From positions 1-20,071 of the IMG/VR virus record IMGVR_UViG_3300030102_003721: a DNA stretch of 20,071 bases, one strand, 5' to 3'. Source of the stretch: a virus. The position numbers and the translations under genes are program-made. How positions within the stretch are numbered: position 1 is the first letter of the stretch; every line of letters starts with the position of its first letter. A model generated the notes under the pieces. It did not search any database and was not told the DNA's origin. It saw only the letters and a list, made by a program, of their open reading frames with translations. Positions 1 to 6,903 of this stretch are shown here, one piece after another.

Positions 1-147
1 GACGATTATAAAAAATTATCAAAAATAATGCCAAAAAGTATTGACTGGGCAAAGCTTTCAGAGTATGAAAAAGAAGACACTACTGCGAGCAGCCAGACCT
101 TTGCTTGTACTGGTGACGTTTGTGAAATAGTAGATATAGGAGCATAG
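1..147 (+). CDS. Ribonucleotide reductase alpha subunit, C-terminal end (5' end outside window)
   Basis: The frame is open from the left edge and ends at TAG 145-147, giving the last 48 residues of a longer protein. The visible tail contains SIDWAKLSEYEKEDTTASSQ and then FACTGDVCEIVDI. A C-x4-C cysteine pair a few residues from the end is the redox swinging arm of ribonucleotide reductase large subunits (E. coli NrdA ends in a C-x4-C pair); it re-reduces the active-site disulfide while ribonucleotides are converted to deoxyribonucleotides. Phage RNRs often show this D/E-rich linker before the cysteines. The catalytic domain is not visible, so class I (NrdA) cannot be told from B12-dependent class II (NrdJ). 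It lies 1 nt before the next gene, and the DUF3310 gene nearby supports a nucleotide-metabolism operon. Confidence 0.65.
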   Translation, partial: DDYKKLSKIMPKSIDWAKLSEYEKEDTTASSQTFACTGDVCEIVDIGA

Positions 148-148
148 T

Positions 149-595
149 ATGCAAGTTCACGTTAGACCTTTTAGAAAAGACATTTACGATCTGGTAGATG
201 AACCATCGAAGAAAACTTTATCAGATTATCTAATATCAAAAGGTCACACCATTGTTAAAGACAAAGAAACTTTTGACGCTGATATAGTTTCTACTAAAGA
301 TGGGTTTACCTATTTTAACGAAGTAGAAGTTAAGTCATCTTGGAAAGATGAATGGCCTGAGCACTGGGCTGAGATTAGAATCCCAGGAAGAAAAAGAAGA
401 CTTGTTGAAAAATATAAAGATCAAAACGGAGTGTTAAACTTTTACGTCTTAAATAAATTTATGGACAAAGCATGGCGTATAAAAGATACTCTTATGACAG
501 ATGATACACTCAAGGTTGCTGTCGGTAGGAGAATCCCAAAAGGTGAAACATTCTTTCACATTCCATATCAAGAAGCGGAGTTAATAAACTTATGA
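149..595 (+). CDS. PD-(D/E)XK nuclease-like protein
   Basis: This is a 148-residue protein of uncertain function. Its start is well supported: AGGAG lies 6 nt before ATG 149. The only clear clue is the central pattern FDADIV (residues 42-47) followed by a beta hairpin and NEVEVKSSW (57-65). An Asp then E-x-K on a strand (D45 or D43, E60-V-K62) is the metal-binding core of the PD-(D/E)XK nuclease superfamily, which includes phage Holliday-junction resolvases and recombination nucleases. An IPGRKRR segment (78-84) is basic and could touch DNA. It is co-directional with the RNR gene and overlaps the DUF3310 gene by ATGA. If the motif is real, it would nick or resolve DNA during replication or repair. 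It could also be an unrelated small alpha/beta protein, because the family call rests on a short motif. Confidence 0.5.
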   Translation: MQVHVRPFRKDIYDLVDEPSKKTLSDYLISKGHTIVKDKETFDADIVSTKDGFTYFNEVEVKSSWKDEWPEHWAEIRIPGRKRRLVEKYKDQNGVLNFYVLNKFMDKAWRIKDTLMTDDTLKVAVGRRIPKGETFFHIPYQEAELINL

Positions 596-831
596 TAAAT
601 TCTGATGATACTGAGTATGATCCTGTAAAAAAGCCTCAACACTACGGTCAAGGCACAATAGAGTGTATTAAATATATAGAAGACTTTTTAACAGATGAAG
701 AGTTGATAGGTTATTACAGAGGTAATGTTGCAAAGTATCTTCACCGTTGGAGATATAAAAATGGTGTTCAAGATTTGGAGAAAGCACAATGGTATCTAGA
801 CGCACTAATCCAACTACAAAAGCGAAAGTAG
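592..831 (+). CDS. DUF3310 protein (T7 gp1.7-like)
   Basis: The 79-residue product carries the diagnostic DUF3310 pattern: KPQHY at 14-18, IECI at 23-26, the basic helix GNVAKYLHRWRYKNG at 44-58, and DLEKAQWYL at 61-69. This domain occurs in many phages and includes the C-terminal part of T7 gp1.7, described as an unusual nucleotide kinase; whether stand-alone small versions like this are active is not known. The start overlaps the upstream stop (ATGA, 592-595), typical of translational coupling, with GGAG 11 nt upstream. Proximity to a ribonucleotide reductase fits a role in dNTP supply. The domain call is secure; the biochemical role is inferred. Confidence 0.88.
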   Translation: MINSDDTEYDPVKKPQHYGQGTIECIKYIEDFLTDEELIGYYRGNVAKYLHRWRYKNGVQDLEKAQWYLDALIQLQKRK

Positions 832-995
832 CTAAACCTTTTAATCAAGGTTATAAAGGTTTCCTAACAGGAAACTTAAGTAATCCCTACGTTCAAAATA
901 CTAAAGAGCATAGGGACTGGGAGTTTGGCTTTAACAAAGCCTACTTCAAAAACAAGGAGCAAGTACTTGACAAAGAGTCTCGAAGAAGAAGCTAA
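789..995 (+). CDS. Rmf-like (ribosome modulation factor-like) small protein
   Basis: A 68-residue basic protein. Residues 19-52 read NQGYKGFLTGNLSNPYVQNT and then a W-x3-GF-x4-Y helix. This lines up with E. coli Rmf, whose core is GY-x-AG-x2-G, a few residues, PY, about ten residues, then W-x2-GW. The shared positions here are G21-Y22, G24, G28, P33-Y34, W44 and G47-F48. Rmf binds the 30S subunit and drives 100S ribosome dimers in stationary phase; small Rmf/CrpP-like proteins are also known on mobile elements. The start lies inside the DUF3310 gene in another frame (43-nt overlap), with GGAG 8 nt before ATG 789. A ribosome-binding role is inference; the fold could serve another RNA or protein target. 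Confidence 0.55.
   Translation: MVSRRTNPTTKAKVAKPFNQGYKGFLTGNLSNPYVQNTKEHRDWEFGFNKAYFKNKEQVLDKESRRRS
954..969 (+). promoter_or_regulatory. Shine-Dalgarno that sets a TTG start
   Basis: AAGGAG at 954-959 followed 7 nt later by TTG at 967-969. This is the best ribosome-binding site near this gene and decides the non-ATG start against the upstream in-frame TTG at 925. Confidence 0.6.
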
Positions 996-1173
996 AAAGT
1001 TTGCTCGACAAAAACGTAAACCTGCTAGTGTAAAAGAATTAACACCTCGTTTATATCTAGCAGGTCAAGCTATGGGTGGTTTCATTGCGGCAGGTAGACA
1101 AACTTGGCGAATGGAGGAAATTAAGAAAGCATCTTTTGATTGGGCAGATTATATGTTAGAAGATGATACATAA
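967..1173 (+). CDS. Conserved-looking small phage protein, function unknown (TTG start)
   Basis: A 68-residue protein beginning TKSLEEEAKKFARQKRKP after the initiator. It has a charged N-terminal helix, then LTPRLYLAGQAMGGFIAAGR and a C-terminal helix ending in WADYMLEDDT. I do not recognise a named family; the pattern resembles small hypothetical proteins found in many phage accessory regions. The frame is open back to a TTG at 925, but TTG 967 is preferred because an AAGGAG Shine-Dalgarno at 954-959 sits 7 nt before it, while 925 has no good site and would overlap the Rmf-like gene more deeply. The stop TAA (1171-1173) is also the start of the A-tract of the converging terminator, so this is the last gene of the + strand operon. 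Confidence 0.65.
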   Translation: MTKSLEEEAKKFARQKRKPASVKELTPRLYLAGQAMGGFIAAGRQTWRMEEIKKASFDWADYMLEDDT

Positions 1174-1176
1174 AAA

Positions 1177-1201
1177 AAGAGGGGGCGTTTAGCCCCCTTT
1201 T
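1177..1201. terminator. Bidirectional rho-independent terminator between converging operons
   Basis: GGGGGC (1181-1186), loop GTTTA, GCCCCC (1192-1197), extended by A/T pairs and one wobble on each side. On the + strand it is followed by TTTTGTTTATTTT; read on the - strand the stem is followed by a run of seven T residues (complement of 1172-1178). It therefore has a U-tract in both directions and lies in the 30-nt gap between the stop codons at 1173 and 1204. It should stop both the metabolism operon and the late operon. Confidence 0.88.
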
Positions 1202-1203
1202 GT

Positions 1204-3486
1204 TTATTTTCCGTATTGTTTTGCCCCAACCTCCGCAGGAATTTTGAGCATCTCTATCTGCTCTACTGTTGAAAGATATTCTTTTAATACATAGAGTTCA
1301 GCTCTAGTCATATCTCCTATATCACCATCAAAGTTTAATTCTTCTACAGCATCGTCAATTTTTTTATTATTATATTTACTGGACAGTTCATACTGCAAAT
1401 CAATTGTATCAAGTGGACCTGAGTATTGTAAATATAAAAAACTTTTAGCTAACTCTTTAGCTTCAGGTAATATTTCTTTTTTCCAATAAAGCCTTTGTCT
1501 TTCAAGTGGCATATTTCTAAAAGCTTTACTATCCATAAGAGCTGAAGATTTAGCTTCAATAATATCGAATAGTATGCCATTATATTCGTTAGCAGCTTCT
1601 GGTGCTTGCATTCTAATTTTTCTTGCAGCGTTTAAACTAAAAGTGTCGTAACCTAACATATTCATTACACGTTGGGTATCAGTAAGTCTGATTGGTCTTA
1701 CACCTAATGTTTTTGTAGACGTAATGTCAGCTTCACCTATGGCTGCCTGTTTAAGTGTTTCTCCTCTTATTGACTCTCCGAGAAACAAAGGTAAAATATT
1801 ATCTACATAACGAGTAGAGTCATTATAAAACTTATTCCCCTGATAACGATCAATAGGTCTAGCTTGTTGACCGCTTGCAATACCTGCAAGTGTATTTACA
1901 GGTTCTATAAAACGTGTTCCTGAAGATATAACTTGAGAACCTATACCACCAAAAGATTTACCAAAGGCTCTCCAAGATTCTTTCATATCTCCTTGAAACA
2001 TATAAAAGAAAATTCCAGTAACATCTTGTTGAGTTTTATCTAGGTTTCTAAGAAGTCCTTGTAAAGTAAAATCTCGTGCAACTTGTTGAAGTAGTTCAGC
2101 AGGTGGCTCTTCTCCATCCATCCAATATGAAGCCACCCTTGCTGCAGCTTTAAATGCTGAAACAGGATAGTCATACTGCCTAGTAACAACTTCACCGCCA
2201 ACAGATGATTGATACAAACCAAGTCCAGCTTTTCTATCTTCTCTTTCCTGCTGTACCATAAGTGAAGCAAGGCTCCAAGATACAGCAAATTTGGTAAAGA
2301 GTTCTCCGTATTCTTTATCTGAATACTTACCTGCAGCTTTACCTGCAATAGCAAGTCCAGATGCTTGTAATCCAAAATCTACTGTATTATTAAAAAATCT
2401 ACCAAAAGGTATGAGCAGACCAATTCCAGGAATATTTCTTGCATCTTCAATCACAGCCGCAACTTCACCAACAAGTCCTGAGCCTTTATAGGATTTAGAA
2501 AAAATATTTTCTAGGGTTCTACTAACAGCTTTTGTTTCTATTTCTGTATAAGCTTTAGTAGACATAAACTTGGCAGCATCTTCCCAGTTGTAAAACTCTG
2601 ACCAACCTTTACCAGTTACAAGTCTTAACTGTTTATCCATTTGAAAGATAAACTCCTGAGACTTAGTAAAGTTATCTTGAGCTTTAACAAATGATAATGT
2701 TTGAATAAGGTCTACAGCATCTTCTGCTTTTTGCCCAACAAGTTTTTGATTAGGTGTAAACTTACCATCCGTAACAAGTTTAGTTACATTATCAATACCA
2801 CCTGGAAGAGTGCTTGCAAGTGTTTGTAATGCTTTTGAGTTTCTAGTTAAAGCTGACTCAAATGCTGCATGAGTCATGTCAGGATCTAGTAATAACCTCA
2901 TACGAAAATAATTAGAGTCAAGTATACTTCTTGCAATTTTGTATGATTTTTCCCCTGCTTGTTCCATACCAATGGCTTTAGCTAATGTTCCTCTACCTGC
3001 ATGAAGAGTCATTAGAGCCATATCAGATACTGTATTAATACCTGCATTAGCACCCCAACCAATCATGTTAAGAGCACTGGTTGATGGGTTAGATACAAGT
3101 AACCTAATCAATCTATTTTGATTATTACGAATAAAGTCTGGAAGTTTTTCTGATAAACCTTCTGCTTTAGTTTTATCACCTTTTAAAAATCCTAGATCTA
3201 AAGCTGTGTCTATCATCTCAGCTATTTGTACATCTTTAATTGATGTACCATTTAACTTTGAACCTTGAGATGCTGCATTAAGAACTCTGGCAGAGGCATT
3301 CATTTTAAGTGCAAAAGTATTAGCAAAGTCTTCTATCGTAAGAGTTTTAGCTTCTTTAAGTTTATTACCAGTAGACTTTTCAAAAGCTTTGATAAAAGTC
3401 TTTATATCTTTTGGATCTGATTGTTTAATTACTATAAAGGTCGCCTTCTCCTCTTGAAATATATACAAGCCCACGTTCTTGTGCAA
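1204..3486 (-). CDS. Large internal virion / DNA-ejection protein (downstream part; start uncertain)
   Basis: The 760-residue frame looks mostly helical, with segments such as LVSNPSTSALNMIGWGANAG near residue 133, a Gly-rich hydrophobic stretch NIPGIGLLIPFGRFF near 352, and many amphipathic helices. No catalytic motif was recognised. Its size, position at the end of the late operon and style match the long internal virion proteins that marine podoviruses pack and eject, analogous to T7 gp15/gp16. The start is doubtful. The longest frame begins with TTG at 3486 with only a distant AAGG (11 nt), and the first in-frame ATG is much later, within MNASARVLNA. The first 62 nt overlap the upstream gene in another frame, and similarity of style suggests that the two once formed, or still form, one polypeptide (see findings). 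The function is inferred from context. Confidence 0.7.
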   Translation of the reverse strand: MHKNVGLYIFQEEKATFIVIKQSDPKDIKTFIKAFEKSTGNKLKEAKTLTIEDFANTFALKMNASARVLNAASQGSKLNGTSIKDVQIAEMIDTALDLGFLKGDKTKAEGLSEKLPDFIRNNQNRLIRLLVSNPSTSALNMIGWGANAGINTVSDMALMTLHAGRGTLAKAIGMEQAGEKSYKIARSILDSNYFRMRLLLDPDMTHAAFESALTRNSKALQTLASTLPGGIDNVTKLVTDGKFTPNQKLVGQKAEDAVDLIQTLSFVKAQDNFTKSQEFIFQMDKQLRLVTGKGWSEFYNWEDAAKFMSTKAYTEIETKAVSRTLENIFSKSYKGSGLVGEVAAVIEDARNIPGIGLLIPFGRFFNNTVDFGLQASGLAIAGKAAGKYSDKEYGELFTKFAVSWSLASLMVQQEREDRKAGLGLYQSSVGGEVVTRQYDYPVSAFKAAARVASYWMDGEEPPAELLQQVARDFTLQGLLRNLDKTQQDVTGIFFYMFQGDMKESWRAFGKSFGGIGSQVISSGTRFIEPVNTLAGIASGQQARPIDRYQGNKFYNDSTRYVDNILPLFLGESIRGETLKQAAIGEADITSTKTLGVRPIRLTDTQRVMNMLGYDTFSLNAARKIRMQAPEAANEYNGILFDIIEAKSSALMDSKAFRNMPLERQRLYWKKEILPEAKELAKSFLYLQYSGPLDTIDLQYELSSKYNNKKIDDAVEELNFDGDIGDMTRAELYVLKEYLSTVEQIEMLKIPAEVGAKQYGK

Positions 3487-4633
3487 TCTGAGCTAGACCT
3501 TTAAGAACAACATTACCCTCATCGTCTACATGACCAAGAAGTAAATCTACAAAAAAGTCTGTGTCAAGATCTTTAAGTTCTACACCACCTTTTACCTTTT
3601 TAGTCCAAGTACCACTTTTAGGTACTACTGAGTTTACATAATCTCGTATAGACTCAGACAAAGTTTTCATTACATCTTTAGCTTCTGGCTGAGTTACAGA
3701 TACAGATGGTGCAGCTACCTTAGACTCACCTCTAAGCATAACCTTACCTGCTTGAATACCACCTATTCCAACTGCACCTACAGCAGCAATACCCATAGCA
3801 AACTTATCGTAATCGTCACGAACACCTAACTCTATCAAACCATTTTGATATAGATATTCCATACCAACGTTTACTACAGCATCAATACTAGCAGTTGTAG
3901 CAATCTCAGCAAGTGCTCCTTTTTGTGCTAGACGCTTAAGACCACGAGATGATAGTAGTTGGGCTGAGTAGTTTTTAACTTGGTTAGTAGTAGCTTTACC
4001 TGCTTCATCTATTGCCTTAACAAAAACTTTTTTACCAGTTTGTGAAACAGCTTTAGCACTAGCACCTGTAGCTTGTTTCTCAGCCATCTTTTGCAGTGCT
4101 TTTTTCTTAGCAACGTTAGTACCTACTCTTATAGCACCACCACCAACAAATTTACCTACAAGTCCACCTACTATGTTTAATGGATCAAGAATACCTTGAC
4201 GTATAAAATCTACTGTACCACGAACTTTTTCACCAAGTGTGGTTTCTCTAGTGTATAAACCTGCCATGTTTTCATACAAAGCTGCAGCAGCATGTGCACG
4301 AGCCATCTTGTCTTCGTCATCTTCTATATCATTTAGGTAATCCATTTCAGACAAACCACGTACAGTATTACCACCTGCTACACCACGTCTATTATCTAAA
4401 TAATCATCTACAATTTTTGCACGACTTTGACCCTCTATAGACTGTAATCCATAGCGGTCAATCATATAATTTTCTACAATAGAAAATGCTGAATCACTTT
4501 CTACCATATCATTTTCTGAATAAGTTCCTGGCTCAGGAAGATCAAGTGTGGGTGCAGTATGAAACTGAGAAAAAAAGTTTTCTTCTTGGGGTACTTCCTT
4601 CTCTTCGTGAAACTGCTCAAAAAAGTTAGCCAT
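3425..4633 (-). CDS. Probable internal virion protein (upstream part of split or frameshifted gene)
   Basis: A 402-residue protein starting at ATG 4633 with AGGA 6 nt upstream and an 8-nt gap from the preceding gene. The N-terminus holds a duplicated short motif, NFFEQFH (3-9) and NFFSQFH (19-25), followed by an acidic, Pro-rich stretch. Residues 150-172 (DPLNIVGGLVGKFVGGGAIR) and 278-296 (FAMGIAAVGAVGIGGIQAG) are Gly/Ala-rich and hydrophobic and could insert into a membrane. Between them lies a Lys/Ala-rich helical region. No enzyme motif was seen. Membrane-active Gly-rich segments fit an ejected protein that helps form a channel. The end overlaps the 760-residue frame by 62 nt, which is unusual in an operon that otherwise has near-zero gaps. 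Confidence 0.7.
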   Translation of the reverse strand: MANFFEQFHEEKEVPQEENFFSQFHTAPTLDLPEPGTYSENDMVESDSAFSIVENYMIDRYGLQSIEGQSRAKIVDDYLDNRRGVAGGNTVRGLSEMDYLNDIEDDEDKMARAHAAAALYENMAGLYTRETTLGEKVRGTVDFIRQGILDPLNIVGGLVGKFVGGGAIRVGTNVAKKKALQKMAEKQATGASAKAVSQTGKKVFVKAIDEAGKATTNQVKNYSAQLLSSRGLKRLAQKGALAEIATTASIDAVVNVGMEYLYQNGLIELGVRDDYDKFAMGIAAVGAVGIGGIQAGKVMLRGESKVAAPSVSVTQPEAKDVMKTLSESIRDYVNSVVPKSGTWTKKVKGGVELKDLDTDFFVDLLLGHVDDEGNVVLKGLAQIAQERGLVYISRGEGDLYSN

Positions 4634-4641
4634 GTATTTTC

Positions 4642-5595
4642 CTAGTCAAGATATTGATCTGCTGCATTAGGTCCGTAAAAATTATTAAAATCTCTTATCA
4701 TTTGTTCAGTTGGATTATTTTGTAATGCCGCTATTGCCTGTGATGTAGGTTTTGGCCTAGTAGTTGAATTTTCAGTTGTAGTAGTTTCAGAAAATTTTAA
4801 ATAAGGTTTAACTATATAATTTTCAGACAGACCACGATAAGCAGATGGGTTTTCTGCCTCAAGACTTCCAATAAACTCAGGTGTTATAAACCTAGATAGT
4901 AGATAATCTCTAGCATCAGCTTTAGTTCCTGGATCACTACTGGTTAAGTTATTTAAAGCATTTTGTGTACTTACTCGATCAGGATCGTTTTCCAAACCTG
5001 CACGAGCAGTACGAACTACATTTTGTAATACGCCCTCAAATTGTTTTTCTCTATCTGCAAAATCAGTTTTTTGTATAGTTTCTGGTTGTATATCAACAAA
5101 CACAGTACGACCACCTTTAGTGGTCATATCTGTAATTTTTTTTGCTAACTTGTAATACTCTTCTTTGTTTGTAAGATCGACAACATCAAATTCTTTAAAC
5201 AAATCAATTTTATCTTGAACTGATGTAGGTGCCTGAACGATACTAACCATCGTAGGTAAATCCCGTAGATTAATAACCCTATCGTAGTTAGTAGCTTGAT
5301 CTTCAATAAAATCTAAAACATCTTTAGCAGCATACGGATCTTCTAAGATGTTGTTTAAGTAGTTTAAAGTATCTTTGTCTTCAATGCCAGAGTCATTAAT
5401 ACGTTGCTGCAGTTTTAATGCAGACTCTGCTGCTGTTACTGTATCTTTGGATTTACCAGTACCACCAGACCCTCCACTTCTTATATAAAGATCTAGAAGA
5501 GCATCCTCTCTGATACGAATAAGTTCATCTTCTTTTGCTTTAGCTGCATCGGCTTTCTCTAACCAATTTTTAATACCTATTGGATTAAACGCCAT
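4642..5595 (-). CDS. Structural-region protein, function unknown
   Basis: A 317-residue protein that I do not recognise. The start ATG 5595 has GAGGG 7 nt upstream, lying over the end of the preceding gene (2-nt gap). The N-terminal third is helical and charged (KNWLEKADAAKAKEDELIRI, 9-28) with a flexible SGGSGGTGKSK linker (residues 40-50). This is followed by a mixed region with repeated aspartates and a Thr/Ser-rich low-complexity stretch near 273-286 (ETTTTENSTTRPKP). There is no signal peptide, membrane helix or catalytic motif. Its place between the lysozyme/internal protein genes and the large ejection protein suggests a minor virion or core component, by position only. Confidence 0.6.
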   Translation of the reverse strand: MAFNPIGIKNWLEKADAAKAKEDELIRIREDALLDLYIRSGGSGGTGKSKDTVTAAESALKLQQRINDSGIEDKDTLNYLNNILEDPYAAKDVLDFIEDQATNYDRVINLRDLPTMVSIVQAPTSVQDKIDLFKEFDVVDLTNKEEYYKLAKKITDMTTKGGRTVFVDIQPETIQKTDFADREKQFEGVLQNVVRTARAGLENDPDRVSTQNALNNLTSSDPGTKADARDYLLSRFITPEFIGSLEAENPSAYRGLSENYIVKPYLKFSETTTTENSTTRPKPTSQAIAALQNNPTEQMIRDFNNFYGPNAADQYLD

Positions 5596-5597
5596 GA

Positions 5598-6125
5598 TTA
5601 TACCCTCGCCATTAGTCCAGTTTTAACTGGCTCTTCTTCTACCATCTCAGGTTTTTCTGGCTCCATCTCTGGTTCCATTTCCATTTCAGGTTCTGGCATA
5701 GGTGCCATACCTCGTTCTTCTTTTATCTTAGCTAACATTTTCTTAGCACGGGCTACATCTCTTTGATAGGTAATAACCTCTTTAGCTTCTTTATTTTCAA
5801 AGCCTTCATCAAACTCTAAATCAACAGCCTCTGCAAACCCTTTGATGTACTCGTGAATTATAGGTGCAATAATTAAGCTTACATCTATTGAGTGGATACC
5901 TGCAACAACACCACTACGTAAAATACCTTGAACCATAGTCTGTAAGTCCACTCCCATTTCTAGAAAGTATAGTACATCTTCCATAGCACCATCTTTATTT
6001 AAATTATCTATGTGTGCATCTATTGCCTCCATAGGATCAACTATTTCTGGCGGTCTTTCATATGGAGCATTCTTCGGAGTGTCAGTTAGAGACTGACCTG
6101 GAATTGGTGCATCAAAAGTTCTCAT
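5598..6125 (-). CDS. Conserved marine-phage structural protein with acidic PEM-rich tail, function unknown
   Basis: A 175-residue protein. The N-terminal signature RTFDAPIPGQSLTDTPKNAP followed by YERPPE is of a type I associate with conserved unknown proteins of marine phages, including cyanophages. The middle (40-110) is helical: MEDVLYFLEMGVDLQTMVQG and then HSIDVSLIIAPIIHEYI. Residues 143-168 are a Pro/Glu/Met low-complexity tail (PEPEMEMEPEMEPEKPEMVE) ending in TGLMARV. The start shares one base with the upstream stop (TAATG, 6123-6127), so it is translationally coupled to the lysozyme gene. Coupling and position suggest a virion or assembly role. The acidic tail could act as an interaction or packaging tag; this is inference. 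Confidence 0.65.
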   Translation of the reverse strand: MRTFDAPIPGQSLTDTPKNAPYERPPEIVDPMEAIDAHIDNLNKDGAMEDVLYFLEMGVDLQTMVQGILRSGVVAGIHSIDVSLIIAPIIHEYIKGFAEAVDLEFDEGFENKEAKEVITYQRDVARAKKMLAKIKEERGMAPMPEPEMEMEPEMEPEKPEMVEEEPVKTGLMARV

Positions 6126-6901
6126 TATTTAAGGCTCCTGTCTTCATTGTATCTTTGTAAAATATCTTTTGCAGCAGAAATTCTCTTGCTTAACTGAGGT
6201 TTTCCAGGTCTTAAATAATGGTTAGAAGTAGCTTTTGCAGCATCTACTACTGTATCAGTATTTAAAATTTTATTTAAAGCACTTTTTTCTGTTGTATCAA
6301 ACTCTTTTGTAATCATTGCAAAGTTAGCTTCATAATTATCTGCAGATAAATTTCCAAGATCTGTTAATAGTTGTTCAAAGGTATCCCTTCTATCCCCTGT
6401 CCATTGTGCAAAAGCTAAACCACCCTTAGACCCTTTAACGGTAGGTTTAAGTTCTTGCATAAATTCAAAACCACCTGTTTCATGCCAAAGATTTCCAACA
6501 ACTCCTGCAGCCTGTTCATCAGTCATACCGAATTCTGATTTTAAATCGTCCATTAATTTAAAAGAAGTTTCGTAAGCTTTGTCTACAGTAACACCAGAAC
6601 TTTTAGAAAATATAGGTGTTTCCCCTAAATCTTTATTTTTAACATCTTTTTCAAAACTAATATTTTTAACTTTCTCTTTTAAGGCTTTATTATCTTCAGA
6701 GACTTTTTCATACCTTTTAAGAATTTTTTCTTGAAGAGAAACAGGCTCTTCAATTTTTTCCCCTAGTCTTTCTACTAAAGGACTTGCTTTAGTTCTTCTC
6801 TCGTCTGAAGCACTTTTGATAGCTTTAGATGCCTCTAGACCCCCTGATTGCAAAGCAGCAATTAGAGACATTGTACTAGGTCCATAATTCCACGCACTCA
6901 T
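6125..6901 (-). CDS. Virion-associated lysozyme (phage tail lysozyme domain)
   Basis: A 258-residue protein. Residues 1-105 are charged and helical (likely a virion anchor), and about 108-252 form a lysozyme-like domain. Key pattern: MTDEQAAGVVGNLWHETGGF (126-145) followed by GGLAFAQWTGDRRDTFEQLL (160-179). The E-x-GGF after GNL, with G-x-AQW downstream, is characteristic of the phage tail lysozyme (lysozyme-like fold) family; E141 is the predicted catalytic acid that cleaves the MurNAc-GlcNAc bond. No signal peptide is present. With ejection-type proteins on both sides, it probably acts from the virion, opening peptidoglycan for genome entry, rather than as the endolysin. Start ATG 6901 has AAGGAA 7 nt upstream and a 2-nt gap to the previous gene. 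Confidence 0.85.
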   Translation of the reverse strand: MSAWNYGPSTMSLIAALQSGGLEASKAIKSASDERRTKASPLVERLGEKIEEPVSLQEKILKRYEKVSEDNKALKEKVKNISFEKDVKNKDLGETPIFSKSSGVTVDKAYETSFKLMDDLKSEFGMTDEQAAGVVGNLWHETGGFEFMQELKPTVKGSKGGLAFAQWTGDRRDTFEQLLTDLGNLSADNYEANFAMITKEFDTTEKSALNKILNTDTVVDAAKATSNHYLRPGKPQLSKRISAAKDILQRYNEDRSLK

Positions 6902-6903
6902 AA

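Noticed and set aside
925-966. Longer N-terminus for the last + strand gene (TTG 925)
   Set aside because: There is no ribosome site before 925, while AAGGAG stands 7 nt before TTG 967.
2040-2375. 111-residue - strand frame inside the 760-residue gene
   Set aside because: Same-strand shadow in another frame, Leu-rich, with no start signal; the long frame explains the sequence better.
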